NCBI GenBank assembly: GCA_964528675.1
Contig: CAZGTU010000012.1
Coordinates: 1-64,000, forward strand
DNA: 64,000 nucleotides
Source of the DNA: CAYRTD01 sp964528675
GTDB taxonomy: Bacteria > Bacteroidota > Bacteroidia > Bacteroidales > GCA-2748055
Reading direction: 5' to 3'
Positions 8,801 through 18,700 of the stretch are shown in pieces. The translations under genes were made by a program, and so were the position numbers. Every line of letters starts with the position of its first letter. Position 1 is the stretch's first letter. The notes beneath the pieces are model-generated. The model did no database searches, had not been told where the DNA came from, and was given only the letters and a program-made list of their open reading frames with translations.

Positions 8801-9603
8801 ATTCTTCTATGAATTATGCTGAAGTGTGTAAGGACGTCAGATCAATTGTTCTCGAAACCGCCAAATATATTGAATCTGAATTAAGAGGTAACTTCCGGGT
8901 TTCCAAAGAAGCAAAAGGCAAACATAATTTCGTTACCTATGTGGATAAGAATGCAGAGAAACTGCTTGTGGAAAAACTTTCCGAGCTTTTACCGGGATCC
9001 GGATTTATTGCTGAGGAAGGAACAAGTGATAAGAAAGGGGAGAGGTACAACTGGGTTATAGATCCAATTGATGGTACTACAAATTATATTCATGGTTTGC
9101 CTCCTTTTGCAATTTCTGTCGGACTTATGCAGGATAATGAAGTGGTTGTGGGAGTGATATATGAAATAGGGTTGCATGAATGTTTTTATGCATGGAAGGA
9201 GGGACCCGCCTTCCTCAATGATGCAGAAATTCATGTTACTGATACTGCAAAAGTTTCTGACGCTTTAATTGCTACAGGTTTTCCTTATACAGATTATAAA
9301 TATCTCGATGGTTTTATGGAGAGTATAAGGTACTTTATGAAAAATTCTCATGGCTTACGAAGGCTGGGCTCTGCTGCCACGGATATAGCTTACACCGCCT
9401 GCGGCCGGTTTGATGGTTTTTATGAATATGGCCTTCACCCCTGGGATGTTGCTGCCGGATCACTGATATTGAAGCAGGCAGGCGGCAAGGTGGGAAATTT
9501 CGAAGGTAAACCGGATTATTTATTCAGTGAAGAGATTATTGCGTCTAATTCCTCTATATTTAATGAATTTCAACAAGTTATAAGGAAATTAATAAGAGAA
9601 TGA
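8797..9603 (+). CDS. suhB: Inositol monophosphatase family protein
   Basis: A 268-residue lithium-sensitive phosphatase family member. The metal-binding motifs are all present: GFIAEEGTSD, then WVIDPIDGTTNYIHG, and HPWDVAAGSLI near the C-terminus. Enzymes of this family dephosphorylate inositol-1-phosphate and related sugar phosphates; in bacteria SuhB also has RNA-polymerase-associated roles, but that cannot be inferred here. It overlaps the preceding ppk1 by four bases and the following acyltransferase by four bases, so the group is read as one operon. Cytoplasmic; two ATG codons lie close together at the start (8797 and 8809). Confidence 0.88.
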   Translation: MNSSMNYAEVCKDVRSIVLETAKYIESELRGNFRVSKEAKGKHNFVTYVDKNAEKLLVEKLSELLPGSGFIAEEGTSDKKGERYNWVIDPIDGTTNYIHGLPPFAISVGLMQDNEVVVGVIYEIGLHECFYAWKEGPAFLNDAEIHVTDTAKVSDALIATGFPYTDYKYLDGFMESIRYFMKNSHGLRRLGSAATDIAYTACGRFDGFYEYGLHPWDVAAGSLILKQAGGKVGNFEGKPDYLFSEEIIASNSSIFNEFQQVIRKLIRE

Positions 9604-10541
9604 TCAAAGCATTTTTTTCCGGCCTGACATTTTTCATTTTAAGATTATTTTCTTTCTTGCCTTTTTCTATTCTCAGAGTTATAGAAAGGATTATTTTCTT
9701 TCTTCTTGACAAGATCGTGCATTACAGGGGAAATGTTATTATGATCAATCTGAAAAATGCTTTTCCTGATAGAACTGAAAAAGAGTTAAAACAGATAAAA
9801 ACAAGGTTTTACCGTTATTTTTCAAGACTGGTAATTGAAAATGTTAAAATGTTCAACCTTTCATGTAAAGAACTTGAAAAGTACATTTACCTTGAAAACC
9901 CTGATCTTTTAAATAATTATTTTGAAAAGGGAAAAGACGTTGCAGTCATGTCTGCACATTATGGCAACTGGGAATGGTTGCTGGGTTTGCGAAAGTATAT
10001 TCCGCATCATCCTGTGGCCATTTATAAACCATTAAATAACAAATTTTTCGATCATTTGATCAAACATCAACGTTCAAGGTATGATACCGAACTTGTAAAT
10101 ATGCGAGAAATTCCGCGGGTTTTATTAAAACATGCTGCCAATAAATTGAAAGTGCTTAGCGTTTTTATTTCAGATCAATCACCTGTATGGGAAGAAATTC
10201 AATACTGGACCCATTTTATGAATCAGGATACTCCCGTATATCTGGGACCTGAAAAACTGGCAAAAAAAATGAATATGGCTGTTGTCTATTTCCGTGTTAA
10301 AATACGGGAGAGAAACAGGTACTCGGTAGAAGCAATTCCCATAACAGATGAGGCTTCCAAAACTGAAAAGTTTCAGGTCACAGAGCGTTACTTTGAATTG
10401 TTGGAAGAGGATATCCGTAAGGCTCCTGAATATTGGCTGTGGTCTCATCGCAGATGGAAACTGACTGAAAAAAGGAAACGCCTGGAGAAACAGGGAATTT
10501 ACAGATTTGATGGGAAAATGAGAAAAAAGACATTATGTTAA
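9600..10541 (+). CDS. LpxL/LpxM-like lysophospholipid acyltransferase
   Basis: A 313-residue member of the lipid A biosynthesis acyltransferase family. It begins with a hydrophobic anchor segment (residues about 5-35) and carries the catalytic HX4E motif in AHYGNWEW near residue 120. The YKPLNNKFFD segment and ISDQSPV are the usual substrate-side motifs of LpxL-type enzymes. In Bacteroidota these enzymes add a secondary acyl chain to lipid A or act on aminolipids; which one cannot be said. It overlaps both neighbours and sits beside a glycosyltransferase, which suggests envelope lipid or glycolipid assembly at the inner membrane. Confidence 0.85.
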   Translation: MIKAFFSGLTFFILRLFSFLPFSILRVIERIIFFLLDKIVHYRGNVIMINLKNAFPDRTEKELKQIKTRFYRYFSRLVIENVKMFNLSCKELEKYIYLENPDLLNNYFEKGKDVAVMSAHYGNWEWLLGLRKYIPHHPVAIYKPLNNKFFDHLIKHQRSRYDTELVNMREIPRVLLKHAANKLKVLSVFISDQSPVWEEIQYWTHFMNQDTPVYLGPEKLAKKMNMAVVYFRVKIRERNRYSVEAIPITDEASKTEKFQVTERYFELLEEDIRKAPEYWLWSHRRWKLTEKRKRLEKQGIYRFDGKMRKKTLC

Positions 10542-11581
10542 AAGTTGCAGTGGTAATATTGAACTGGAATGGTGCGAACTATTTGAAAAGGTTTCTCCCG
10601 GGCGTTATCTCCAGTTCTGATATTCACGGAGTAAAGATATTTGTTGCTGACAATGCGTCTTCTGATGATTCTCTTGATATACTGGAAAAAGATTTTACGG
10701 AGGTTGAAGTTCTGAAATTTGATAAAAATTATGGTTTCGCGGAAGGTTATAACCGGGCCTTATCTCAGATTGAATCAGAATATTTTCTCCTTTTGAATTC
10801 GGATGTAGAGGTGAGCACAAACTGGTTGCACCAACTCATCAAAGTGATGGATTCAGATCCTTTGGTAGCTGCCTGTGCCCCAAAAATAAAGTCCTATGAA
10901 ATGAAAGATTACTTTGAATATGCCGGGGCAGCAGGAGGATATATAGATAAATACGGTTATGCATTTTGCCAGGGAAGGATTTTTGATGCCCTGGAACCTG
11001 ATTACGGACAATATGATAAACCCAGGGAGATATTCTGGACAACAGGTGCCTGCATGTTTGTGAGGGCACCCCTTTATAAACTTGCGGGTGGGTTTGATCC
11101 TCAGTTTTTTGCGCATTTCGAAGAAATAGACCTATGCTGGAGATTAAAGAATCGGGGATATAAATTAATGTATGTTCCTGAATCAACTATATTTCATGTT
11201 GGGGGAGGGGCTTTGCCACGGACAAATCCCAGGAAGACCTATTTAAATTTTCGGAACAGTCTTTTTACACTGTATAAAAATTTGCCCTCGAACCGGGTTT
11301 TCCCGGTAATCGTTTACCGTTTATTCATGGATTTTCTTTCAATGGCGCGTTTTCTCAGGAGTGGAAAGATTCGGGATATTGCAGCCATATTCAGAGCACA
11401 CTGGTCATTTTATTCAAGGGTCAGAAAGTACCGTAAATTCAGGAAACAGGAGAAAAAGTTCATCAGTAAATATGATCATAAGGAAATTTATCCGCGAAGC
11501 ATTGTATGGGACTATTTTCTCAGAAAGAAATACACTTTTTTATCTCTGAGATGGTTTGTGAAGCAGGAGACTAAACAGTAG
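10535..11581 (+). CDS. Family 2 glycosyltransferase
   Basis: A 348-residue inverting glycosyltransferase with a GT-A fold, rhamnosyltransferase-like. The start VAVVILNWNG is the nucleotide-binding strand, VADNASSDDS and FLLLNSDVEV carry the aspartates of the nucleotide-sugar and DXD sites, and HFEEIDLCWRLKNRGY contains the ED acceptor-base region. The C-terminal 90 residues are basic and partly hydrophobic and may touch the membrane. It overlaps the acyltransferase by seven bases and ends the sixA-ppk1-suhB-acyltransferase run. The role is likely envelope polysaccharide or glycolipid synthesis; donor and acceptor are unknown. Confidence 0.9.
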   Translation: MLKVAVVILNWNGANYLKRFLPGVISSSDIHGVKIFVADNASSDDSLDILEKDFTEVEVLKFDKNYGFAEGYNRALSQIESEYFLLLNSDVEVSTNWLHQLIKVMDSDPLVAACAPKIKSYEMKDYFEYAGAAGGYIDKYGYAFCQGRIFDALEPDYGQYDKPREIFWTTGACMFVRAPLYKLAGGFDPQFFAHFEEIDLCWRLKNRGYKLMYVPESTIFHVGGGALPRTNPRKTYLNFRNSLFTLYKNLPSNRVFPVIVYRLFMDFLSMARFLRSGKIRDIAAIFRAHWSFYSRVRKYRKFRKQEKKFISKYDHKEIYPRSIVWDYFLRKKYTFLSLRWFVKQETKQ

Positions 11582-11601
11582 AGAGGATGTTATCAAAATT
11601 C

Positions 11602-12903
11602 TCACAGTACTTTTAAGAGTTTTTCCAGGGCTATTCCTCTGCTTCCCTTAATAAGAATCAAATTATTGGTAACAGGAGATATGTTAAAATGTTCATATAA
11701 ATCAGAAACTGAACTGTAAAAATCAAACTTAAATTTATCACTGTGTTTCTTGAATTCTTTACCTACGAGATAAACTTTGTTAAAATCATACTCCTCAAGT
11801 TGTTCTAAGATTTTTTTATGTTCTTCACTTGAATATTTCCCGAGTTCAAGCATATCCCCCAGAATTACAATCTTCTTGTCATTCTTCATTTTAATGAAAT
11901 TATCGATTGCTTCCTTCATACTGGTGGGATTGGCATTATAAGCATCGGAAATAACAAGGTTCTTGTCGGTTTCTATGAATTGAGACCGGTTAAGACTGTT
12001 TTTAAATGATTGAAGTCCCATAATTATTTCATCGGGAGAGATTTTGAAATAATTACCAATACAGGCAGCTGCCAGTATGTTCTCGAGATTATAGGAACCT
12101 GTGAGATTGACAATAGCCTCTGAAGTTTTTCTTTCTTTTAAGAACTTTATTCCTACCTGGAGTTTTTCTTTGCTATCGATGATGAATCCGTCACATAAAG
12201 GATCCGTACCATCAATGTAAAATACTTTTTGCAGGTTATCCAGATCTGAAAGTTCGATTAGTGTTTCATTGCTGCCATTTATGAATATTGTTCCTTCTTT
12301 TTCAGCGAGGTAACGGTAGAGTTCCGATTTGGTTTTTTTCACCCCTTCAAAGGAGCCAAAACCTTCAAGATGTGCTTTGCCGATGTTGGTTATGATACCA
12401 TAATCCGGTTTTGCGATTCTGCAAAGGAAATCAATTTCACCAGGATGATTCGCTCCCATCTCTATAATTGCCAGATCTTCATCCCTGATTTTTAAGACCG
12501 TCAGGGGAACGCCTATATGATTATTCAGGTTACCTGAAGTGGCCAGTGTACTATATTTCCGGGACAATACTGCATGCATTAATTCTTTTGTTGTTGTTTT
12601 TCCGTTGGATCCTGTTATTCCAATGAAGGGAATTTGTAGCTGATCCCGGTGAATCCTGGCAAGCTCCTGCAATTTTTCCAAACAATTATCAACAAGGAAG
12701 TATCTGTCATCCCGGATCACTGCGGGATTATCAACCACTGCAAGGCTACACCCTCCTTCTAGAGCGGCAGAAGCAAATTCATTCCCGTCAAAATTTTCCC
12801 CCTTTATAGCAATGAATAGCAGGTTTTTATCTGCTTTTCTGCTGTCAATGCATATTCCTGAAGATTTGAGATAATAATTGTATAATAATTCAGTATTTTT
12901 CAT
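11602..12903 (-). CDS. murF: UDP-N-acetylmuramoyl-tripeptide--D-alanyl-D-alanine ligase
   Basis: MurF adds D-Ala-D-Ala to the UDP-MurNAc tripeptide, the last cytoplasmic step of peptidoglycan precursor synthesis. The 433-residue protein has an N-terminal SRKADKNLLFIAIKGENFDGNEF-type domain (read here in part), the P-loop GSNGKTTTKE near residue 105, IEMGANHPGEI and GKAHLEGFGS in the central domain, and DAYNANPTSM plus LGDMLELG in the C-terminal domain. The ATG at 12903 is the family-like start; an upstream TTG would add 16 unlikely residues. It follows gldJ on the same strand, separated by a terminator-like hairpin. The adjacency of gldJ and murF is also known in gliding Bacteroidota. Confidence 0.95.
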   Translation of the reverse strand: MKNTELLYNYYLKSSGICIDSRKADKNLLFIAIKGENFDGNEFASAALEGGCSLAVVDNPAVIRDDRYFLVDNCLEKLQELARIHRDQLQIPFIGITGSNGKTTTKELMHAVLSRKYSTLATSGNLNNHIGVPLTVLKIRDEDLAIIEMGANHPGEIDFLCRIAKPDYGIITNIGKAHLEGFGSFEGVKKTKSELYRYLAEKEGTIFINGSNETLIELSDLDNLQKVFYIDGTDPLCDGFIIDSKEKLQVGIKFLKERKTSEAIVNLTGSYNLENILAAACIGNYFKISPDEIIMGLQSFKNSLNRSQFIETDKNLVISDAYNANPTSMKEAIDNFIKMKNDKKIVILGDMLELGKYSSEEHKKILEQLEEYDFNKVYLVGKEFKKHSDKFKFDFYSSVSDLYEHFNISPVTNNLILIKGSRGIALEKLLKVL

Positions 12904-12951
12904 GCGATGCAAGATAAATTTTTTATCAGTTTGTTTGTGAAAATTTAGCAA

Positions 12952-12983
12952 TAAAAAAAAAGACCATCATAATGATGGCCTTT
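12952..12983 (-). terminator. Rho-independent terminator after gldJ
   Basis: On the minus strand, GGCCATCATTATGATGGTCT forms a short hairpin followed directly by a run of T residues (A run on plus at 12953-12961). It lies between the gldJ stop codon and the murF start, so murF may need its own promoter. Confidence 0.7.
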
Positions 12984-13009
12984 AAAATCCGCTAATTTTA
13001 AATGTTTTT

Positions 13010-14524
13010 TTAAAATCCGGTGGGTGTACCCACTCTTGTCATTGCACAACGGAAACCTATATCGTCTCGGGCTTCTGTTTCAAGAAGGAATCTTCTTGTA
13101 CCGGGGCTAAGATAGTAAGCCCTGTCTTTCCAGGATCCACCTTTATAAACTCTTACCCTGTCATTGATAAGAGAAGATTTCTCATACTCATTGTTAACAT
13201 ACATGTTGTCGGTACCTTTTTGATAAGCTTCTGAGGCAGTGTCTGTTTCAGCATAAAACATTGAAGAATTAAGGTCGCCGTCACGATAATTTCTGTAATC
13301 CGATTTCCTGTAATTGAATCTGTTTTCGGCATCAGCTTCAGTAATAGGTTCTCTGATTACCCTGCCCAGACTGTCTACCTGGGGCATATTATCGTTGGCA
13401 GGATCTTGATAAATCTTGTCAAACTGGTTTCCACGGTATGGATTGAATTCGCTTACATCCTGGAATGAGAGTGGTCTGTAAACATCAGAAACCCATTCAT
13501 TAACATTTCCAGCCATGCAGTAGAGTCCATAATCATTTGGCCAGAAAGATTTTACAGGAGTGGTAATGGAACCTGCATCGTTAAGTGAACCGGCAACTCC
13601 CATCATATCGCCTTTACCTCTCTGGAAATTGGCTCTCATTTCACCCATATGCCTGGGAGCATCATTTCTTACATTATGTCCGTTCCATGGATATATTTTT
13701 CTTTCCCATACCAGTTCATCCACTGTGTTTCCGCGAAGCGCATATGCAGCAAATTCCCATTCTGCTTCGGTGGGAAGACGGTATTTTGGAAGAAGCAGTC
13801 CATCCTCAAGTTTGAGATCCCTGGTATCTTTATTCGGGTTAAGACTTTCAATGGCATTTCTGTAAGTCGGCTTATAAATACCCAGCAGGAATGCTTCAGT
13901 GTTGAAATGGTTTTCTCCTTTCTGGTCGGTAGATAATTCGATAATGCCCTCATTTACAAGAAGCATTTCATTCACCCTGTCGGTTCTCCAGATACAGTAA
14001 TCGTTTGCCTGTAACCAGTTAACGCCAACTACGGGGTATTGGTTAAAGGTGGGATGACGGAAATAATATTCAACATAAGGTTCGTTGTAAGCCATAGGGT
14101 TTCTCCATACCAGAGTATCCGGAAGAGCCCGGTTTACAACATTCCTTTGCGGATCTACATCCTCGCTGAATATTCTCTCCAGCCAGTAGAGGTATTCACG
14201 ATAATCAACGTTCCTCACCTCTGTTTCATCCATATAAAATGAAGAGACAGTAACTCTCCTGGGAACTGCATTCCATTCATACATCACGTCATCCTGAACA
14301 CGGCCCATGGTAAAGGTACCTCCTTCGATGAGTACAAGACCGGGTCCGGTTTCTTGTTCAACTGCATTCTTTACTTCAAATCCACCACTTGCGGGGTCGT
14401 TATACTCCCATCCTGTTGTGGATGAAGCTTTTCCTGTTGATGTTAAGTCCTGATTGCCACCACATGAATAAAGCATTGCTAATGCAATAATGATGACCGG
14501 GAAACTTTTCAGTTTGATTTTCAT
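13010..14524 (-). CDS. gldJ: Gliding motility / T9SS lipoprotein GldJ
   Basis: A 504-residue outer-membrane lipoprotein of the formylglycine-generating-enzyme (SUMF1) fold. The signal peptide ends in LYSC with C21 as the lipidated cysteine. LIEGGTFTMGRVQ opens the FGE-like domain; MDETEVRN, YRLPTEAEWEFAAY, MAGNVNEWVSDVY and GGSWKDRAYYLSPGTR are the conserved FGE segments in order, and GFRCAMTR closes it. GldJ (with GldK) forms the ring and track components needed for type IX secretion and gliding in Bacteroidota. A long insertion (about residues 190-260) between conserved blocks fits GldJ rather than catalytic FGE. I chose the ATG at 14524, which gives a proper lipoprotein signal. It is preceded by a PorP/SprF-like gene on the same strand. 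Confidence 0.9.
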   Translation of the reverse strand: MKIKLKSFPVIIIALAMLYSCGGNQDLTSTGKASSTTGWEYNDPASGGFEVKNAVEQETGPGLVLIEGGTFTMGRVQDDVMYEWNAVPRRVTVSSFYMDETEVRNVDYREYLYWLERIFSEDVDPQRNVVNRALPDTLVWRNPMAYNEPYVEYYFRHPTFNQYPVVGVNWLQANDYCIWRTDRVNEMLLVNEGIIELSTDQKGENHFNTEAFLLGIYKPTYRNAIESLNPNKDTRDLKLEDGLLLPKYRLPTEAEWEFAAYALRGNTVDELVWERKIYPWNGHNVRNDAPRHMGEMRANFQRGKGDMMGVAGSLNDAGSITTPVKSFWPNDYGLYCMAGNVNEWVSDVYRPLSFQDVSEFNPYRGNQFDKIYQDPANDNMPQVDSLGRVIREPITEADAENRFNYRKSDYRNYRDGDLNSSMFYAETDTASEAYQKGTDNMYVNNEYEKSSLINDRVRVYKGGSWKDRAYYLSPGTRRFLLETEARDDIGFRCAMTRVGTPTGF

Positions 14525-14584
14525 AGTGTTACAGCTTTGCTTTTTTATGAAATATCTGTTTAAAATATTTAATTTCAAAAATAA

Positions 14585-15571
14585 CTAAATTTTAGGACAT
14601 TTTATTGCCCTGTGTTTCTTTTTCTTTTTACCATCTATTGTTAATATCAGTGACAACTCGTGAGCCCCTAAATTCGGGATATGCACTGATGGTAACGATA
14701 GTTGCTGGTCATAACTATAACGAAATCTGTAATTTTTTGTTACGTAGCCTGCAGAAAAAATTAATGATCCGAATTTAATACCTAAATTTTGCCTTAACCA
14801 GATTCCTAAAATGAACTGATCCTGAATGACCCCTTCCATACCATATATAATCTGGCTGAAACTTTTTTGCTGCTGATAGATTATGTTGGGAGAGATCTGA
14901 ACTACTTCTTTTCCTAACCTTCTTTCATAAACAGGTATGATACCTCCTGCAAATAGGACAACTTTTCTCGGAAGTCGGGCATTTGGATCAGAACTGACGG
15001 AAGGATTAGGCCTCAAAAGATGAGAAACGGAAGCACCTCCGTAAAAATTTTCATAAAAACCTACCAAACCTGCACTAAAATCAGGATAAGCGGAATTCTG
15101 ACTGTATAAAATATCACCTGTGGGATTTGTAAATTCTCCTGTTCGTGGATTGATCATATCACCAAGCACCACATCTGAAGTATTCAGGCTCCTCTGAGCA
15201 TAACTTGCATCAATACCTGCACTGACACTGAATCTCCTTGTAATTTTAATATGATAGGAGTATAAAAGTCCCAGTTCGAATTGCTTTATTGTCCCGTTGC
15301 CCTGAATATCATTCATTAATCTTATTCCAAACCCTCCGTGCATATGATCGATATATTGATCATAGGATGCCGAATATGTTACATAATTACCACTGATAGA
15401 CGGCCATTGATTCCTGTAATTTATGAAAGCTCTTCGAATATTTTTTTCAATTCCTGTAAACCCTGGATTCAGGTATAAGCGATTGGCATAAAACTGTGAA
15501 AAACTCGGGTCCTGTCCCGAAAGATTTACCCGGAAAAGAATAATGATAAGAATGATTCCTGTTAGCTTTAT
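14585..15571 (-). CDS. PorP/SprF-like type IX secretion outer-membrane protein (non-ATG start)
   Basis: The reading frame gives a typical PorP/SprF barrel: a mature start QDPSFSQFYANRLYLNPG, then alternating beta-strands ending near residue 328. The open frame extends from 15631 but contains no ATG, GTG or TTG before the conserved mature sequence. The best start is an ATA at 15569-15571, which yields MKLTGIILIIILFRVNLSGQ, a good signal peptide. The first in-frame ATG (15343) would cut off the conserved N-terminus. An out-of-frame ATG eleven bases upstream of the ATA suggests either true ATA initiation or a one-base loss in the CCC run. PorP/SprF proteins anchor the T9SS or its adhesins to the outer membrane. 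The gene precedes gldJ by 60 bases. Confidence 0.75.
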   Translation of the reverse strand: MKLTGIILIIILFRVNLSGQDPSFSQFYANRLYLNPGFTGIEKNIRRAFINYRNQWPSISGNYVTYSASYDQYIDHMHGGFGIRLMNDIQGNGTIKQFELGLLYSYHIKITRRFSVSAGIDASYAQRSLNTSDVVLGDMINPRTGEFTNPTGDILYSQNSAYPDFSAGLVGFYENFYGGASVSHLLRPNPSVSSDPNARLPRKVVLFAGGIIPVYERRLGKEVVQISPNIIYQQQKSFSQIIYGMEGVIQDQFILGIWLRQNLGIKFGSLIFSAGYVTKNYRFRYSYDQQLSLPSVHIPNLGAHELSLILTIDGKKKKKHRAIKCPKI

Positions 15572-15713
15572 GGGAACATTCTCTATTGAGGGCTTGTATT
15601 TAAAGGTGATTCCGATGGCAATAAAATATTGTTAAACTACGTTTTATGAAACGAAAAATCTGGATTTTTGTTATATCTTCATCTTTATTACTAAAAATTA
15701 ATGCTTTAAGCTA

Positions 15714-18700
15714 ATGAGATTTGTTCCATTCTTCCTCCTGTTCCTCTTTCAGGGGGTAATAGGCCAGACAAGTTTTTTAACAAGAACTATTGAATGGCAG
15801 GATCCCAAGCCTCAACTTCAACCCGGGAATATCAAAGATATAACTTCATTTTCCAACTCTTATTGCAGAGATATTAAAGGTTTATTTCCCTATTATTATG
15901 AAAATATTCCTGTTGATGAAAACCGTGTTCCTTTTTCTCTCAGCTTTGTGAGAACAGAAACCCAGACGATTAGCAATGAAATTCTCCCTCAATATTTTAA
16001 GAAGAAATTGACGAATGAATTTTCTCTTGAATTTTATACCTCAAGAGAAAATGGTAAGAAAATTCTTCAATACACCATCTTTCCATTTCGAATTAATCCT
16101 GTAACAGGAAAACCGGAACGTCTTATCTCATTTGCCCTTCGTATTGATCAACAGGAAATCACTCCTGAATTGCATAAGAAAAAGCTTAAATCGGGTACAA
16201 TAAAAAATTCACTTCTTGCAACAGGCGACTGGTATAAAATCAGAACCGAAGAGGAGGGAATACACAGGATCTCTTATAATGATCTGATCAAAATTGGAAT
16301 TGCCAATCCGGAAAATGCTAAAATATTTGGTTACGGAGGAAAAAGATTACCAGAAGATTCTCGTAAGGGTAATCAGAATGAATTAATTGAAGTGCCTGTA
16401 TTTATTGAAAAAGGAGGGGATGGCGTGTTTAACAGCGGGGATTACCTGCTCTTTTATGCATTGGGGACAGTAGAATGGAATTACAATGAAAATGAAGATT
16501 ATTTCCATCATGAAAAAAATCCTTACTCCGATTATGGATATTATTTTATTACATCCGGCGATTCACCGGCCGTATCACCACAGAACATGGAATTGGCTGA
16601 AGCTCCTGCCGATTATATCAGTCGAAGGTATGATGCTCTTGCTTATCATGAGCTTGATGAGGTAAACCTTATTAAATCAGGAAAGGAATGGTACGGTGAG
16701 ATTTTTGATGTGACCACCGAAAGGTCATTCTCCTTTCATATACCTTCGCTTGACCGGGATTCTCCCGTGAAAATGAAAACCAACCTGCTGGGGCGCTCCA
16801 AAAGCGATAGCCATTATGTTATATCTGTGAACAATAACACTATTGATACAGCCAGGATTAATGATACCAATCTTGGTGATTATACTGCTGTTTATGCTTA
16901 TACAAGTTCAGAAATTTATTCTTTTTCATCTTTGTCAGATAATCTCGAAGTTGAGCTTCAGTATATCAAACCGGATCCTACTGCACAGGGATGGCTCGAC
17001 TATCTTTCGGTGAATGCCAGGGCAGAACTGAAACTTCAAGGAGATCAGCTAATTTTTAGGGATAGCGAGTGCCTCAACTCATCTGTAACGGAATATATTG
17101 TTTCCGAAGCCACTGCTTCTGCTTTAGTATGGGAAGTATCGGATTATCCATATGTCAAAAATGTACCCGGTGATCTTAATGGCAATACATTTTCTTTTAA
17201 AGTTGAAGGCGGTAATCTTCATGAGTTTATCGCATTTGACCCGGCTGCTGATTTCCCCGGTGTAACTTTTGAAGGAGAAGGGCTTGGAAAAGTTGAAAAT
17301 CAAAATCTTAGCGGAAGCGGTTATCCTGACCTGGTTATTGTAAGTCATCAAGATTTTATTCCTTATGCAGAAGAACTTGCGCAATATCGCTCCGATCATA
17401 ATGAACTGGAGGTTCTGCTTACCACTCCCGAAAAAATCTATAATGAGTTTTCTTCCGGAAGGCCTGATGTTACTGCTATACGGAATTTTATGCAATATCT
17501 GTACCTGGGTGCCGGGGAGAATAAAGATCTGCAACCTCAATATTTATTGTTGTATGGAGATGGATCCTATATTTTTAAGTCCAATAATCCGAACGATGGA
17601 AATTTTGTCCCTGCTTATCAGTCGGATAACAGTCTTTCCCCGATCTCATCTTTCGTTACAGACGATTTTTACGGACTTCTGGATGAAGGTGAAAATATTT
17701 CCAGTGGCCTTCTGGACATAGGTATAGGAAGATTGCCGGTATCCAATGAAGAGGAGGCTGAAATCATGCTTAATAAAATAATAAATTATGAGTCACCCGA
17801 AAGACAGGGCGAGTGGAGAAACACTATTGTATTTATCGGAGATGATGAAGATAACAATATTCATTTCAACCAGGCTGATGAACTCGCAAGATATGTGGAG
17901 GGGAATTATCCCGCCTTTAATGTAAATAAGATATATCTGGATGCCTACCAGCAGGTTTCAACTCCTGTAGGTCAGCGTTATCCGGAAGTCAATAAGGCAA
18001 TTAACCGGCAGGTAAACAAAGGTGCACTGATTGTTAATTATACAGGACACGGGGGAACTAAGGGACTTGCTCATGAAAGGATTCTGGAAATGAACGATAT
18101 ACAATCATGGAATAATCAAGGAAAACTGCCGCTCTTCATGACAGCGACCTGCGAATTCAGCCGGTTCGATGAACCGGAACTCGTTTCAGCAGGTGAAAAG
18201 GTTATCTTGAGTCCTGAAGGAGGGGGAATTGCTCTGTTAACGACCACAAGATTGGTATACGCCGGTCCTAATCACGTGCTTAATGAAAAATTTTACGAGA
18301 TCGTCTTTGAAAAAAATGAGGAAGGAAAAAATTATTGTCTTGGCGATATCATGAAATATAGTAAAAACAATGCCGGTGTAGGGATCAATAAAAGAAACTT
18401 CACCTTGCTGGGCGATCCTGCTATGCGATTAACATATCCATTTCACAATATAGTTGCTGATTCAATTAACCAGGCAATGATACAGGAGGAGAGTGACACA
18501 ATCAGGGCGCTCTCGGAAGTGAGAATTACCGGTCATGTTCAGAATGCCGGGGGAGATCTGTTGGACTCATTTAATGGAATCATTTATCCTACAGTATATG
18601 ATAAACCTTCAGAACAAACTACCCTGGCAAATGACGGGGGATCAAAGAAGAGCTTTAAGGTCAGAAATAATATATTATATAAAGGTAAGGCGACTGTTGA

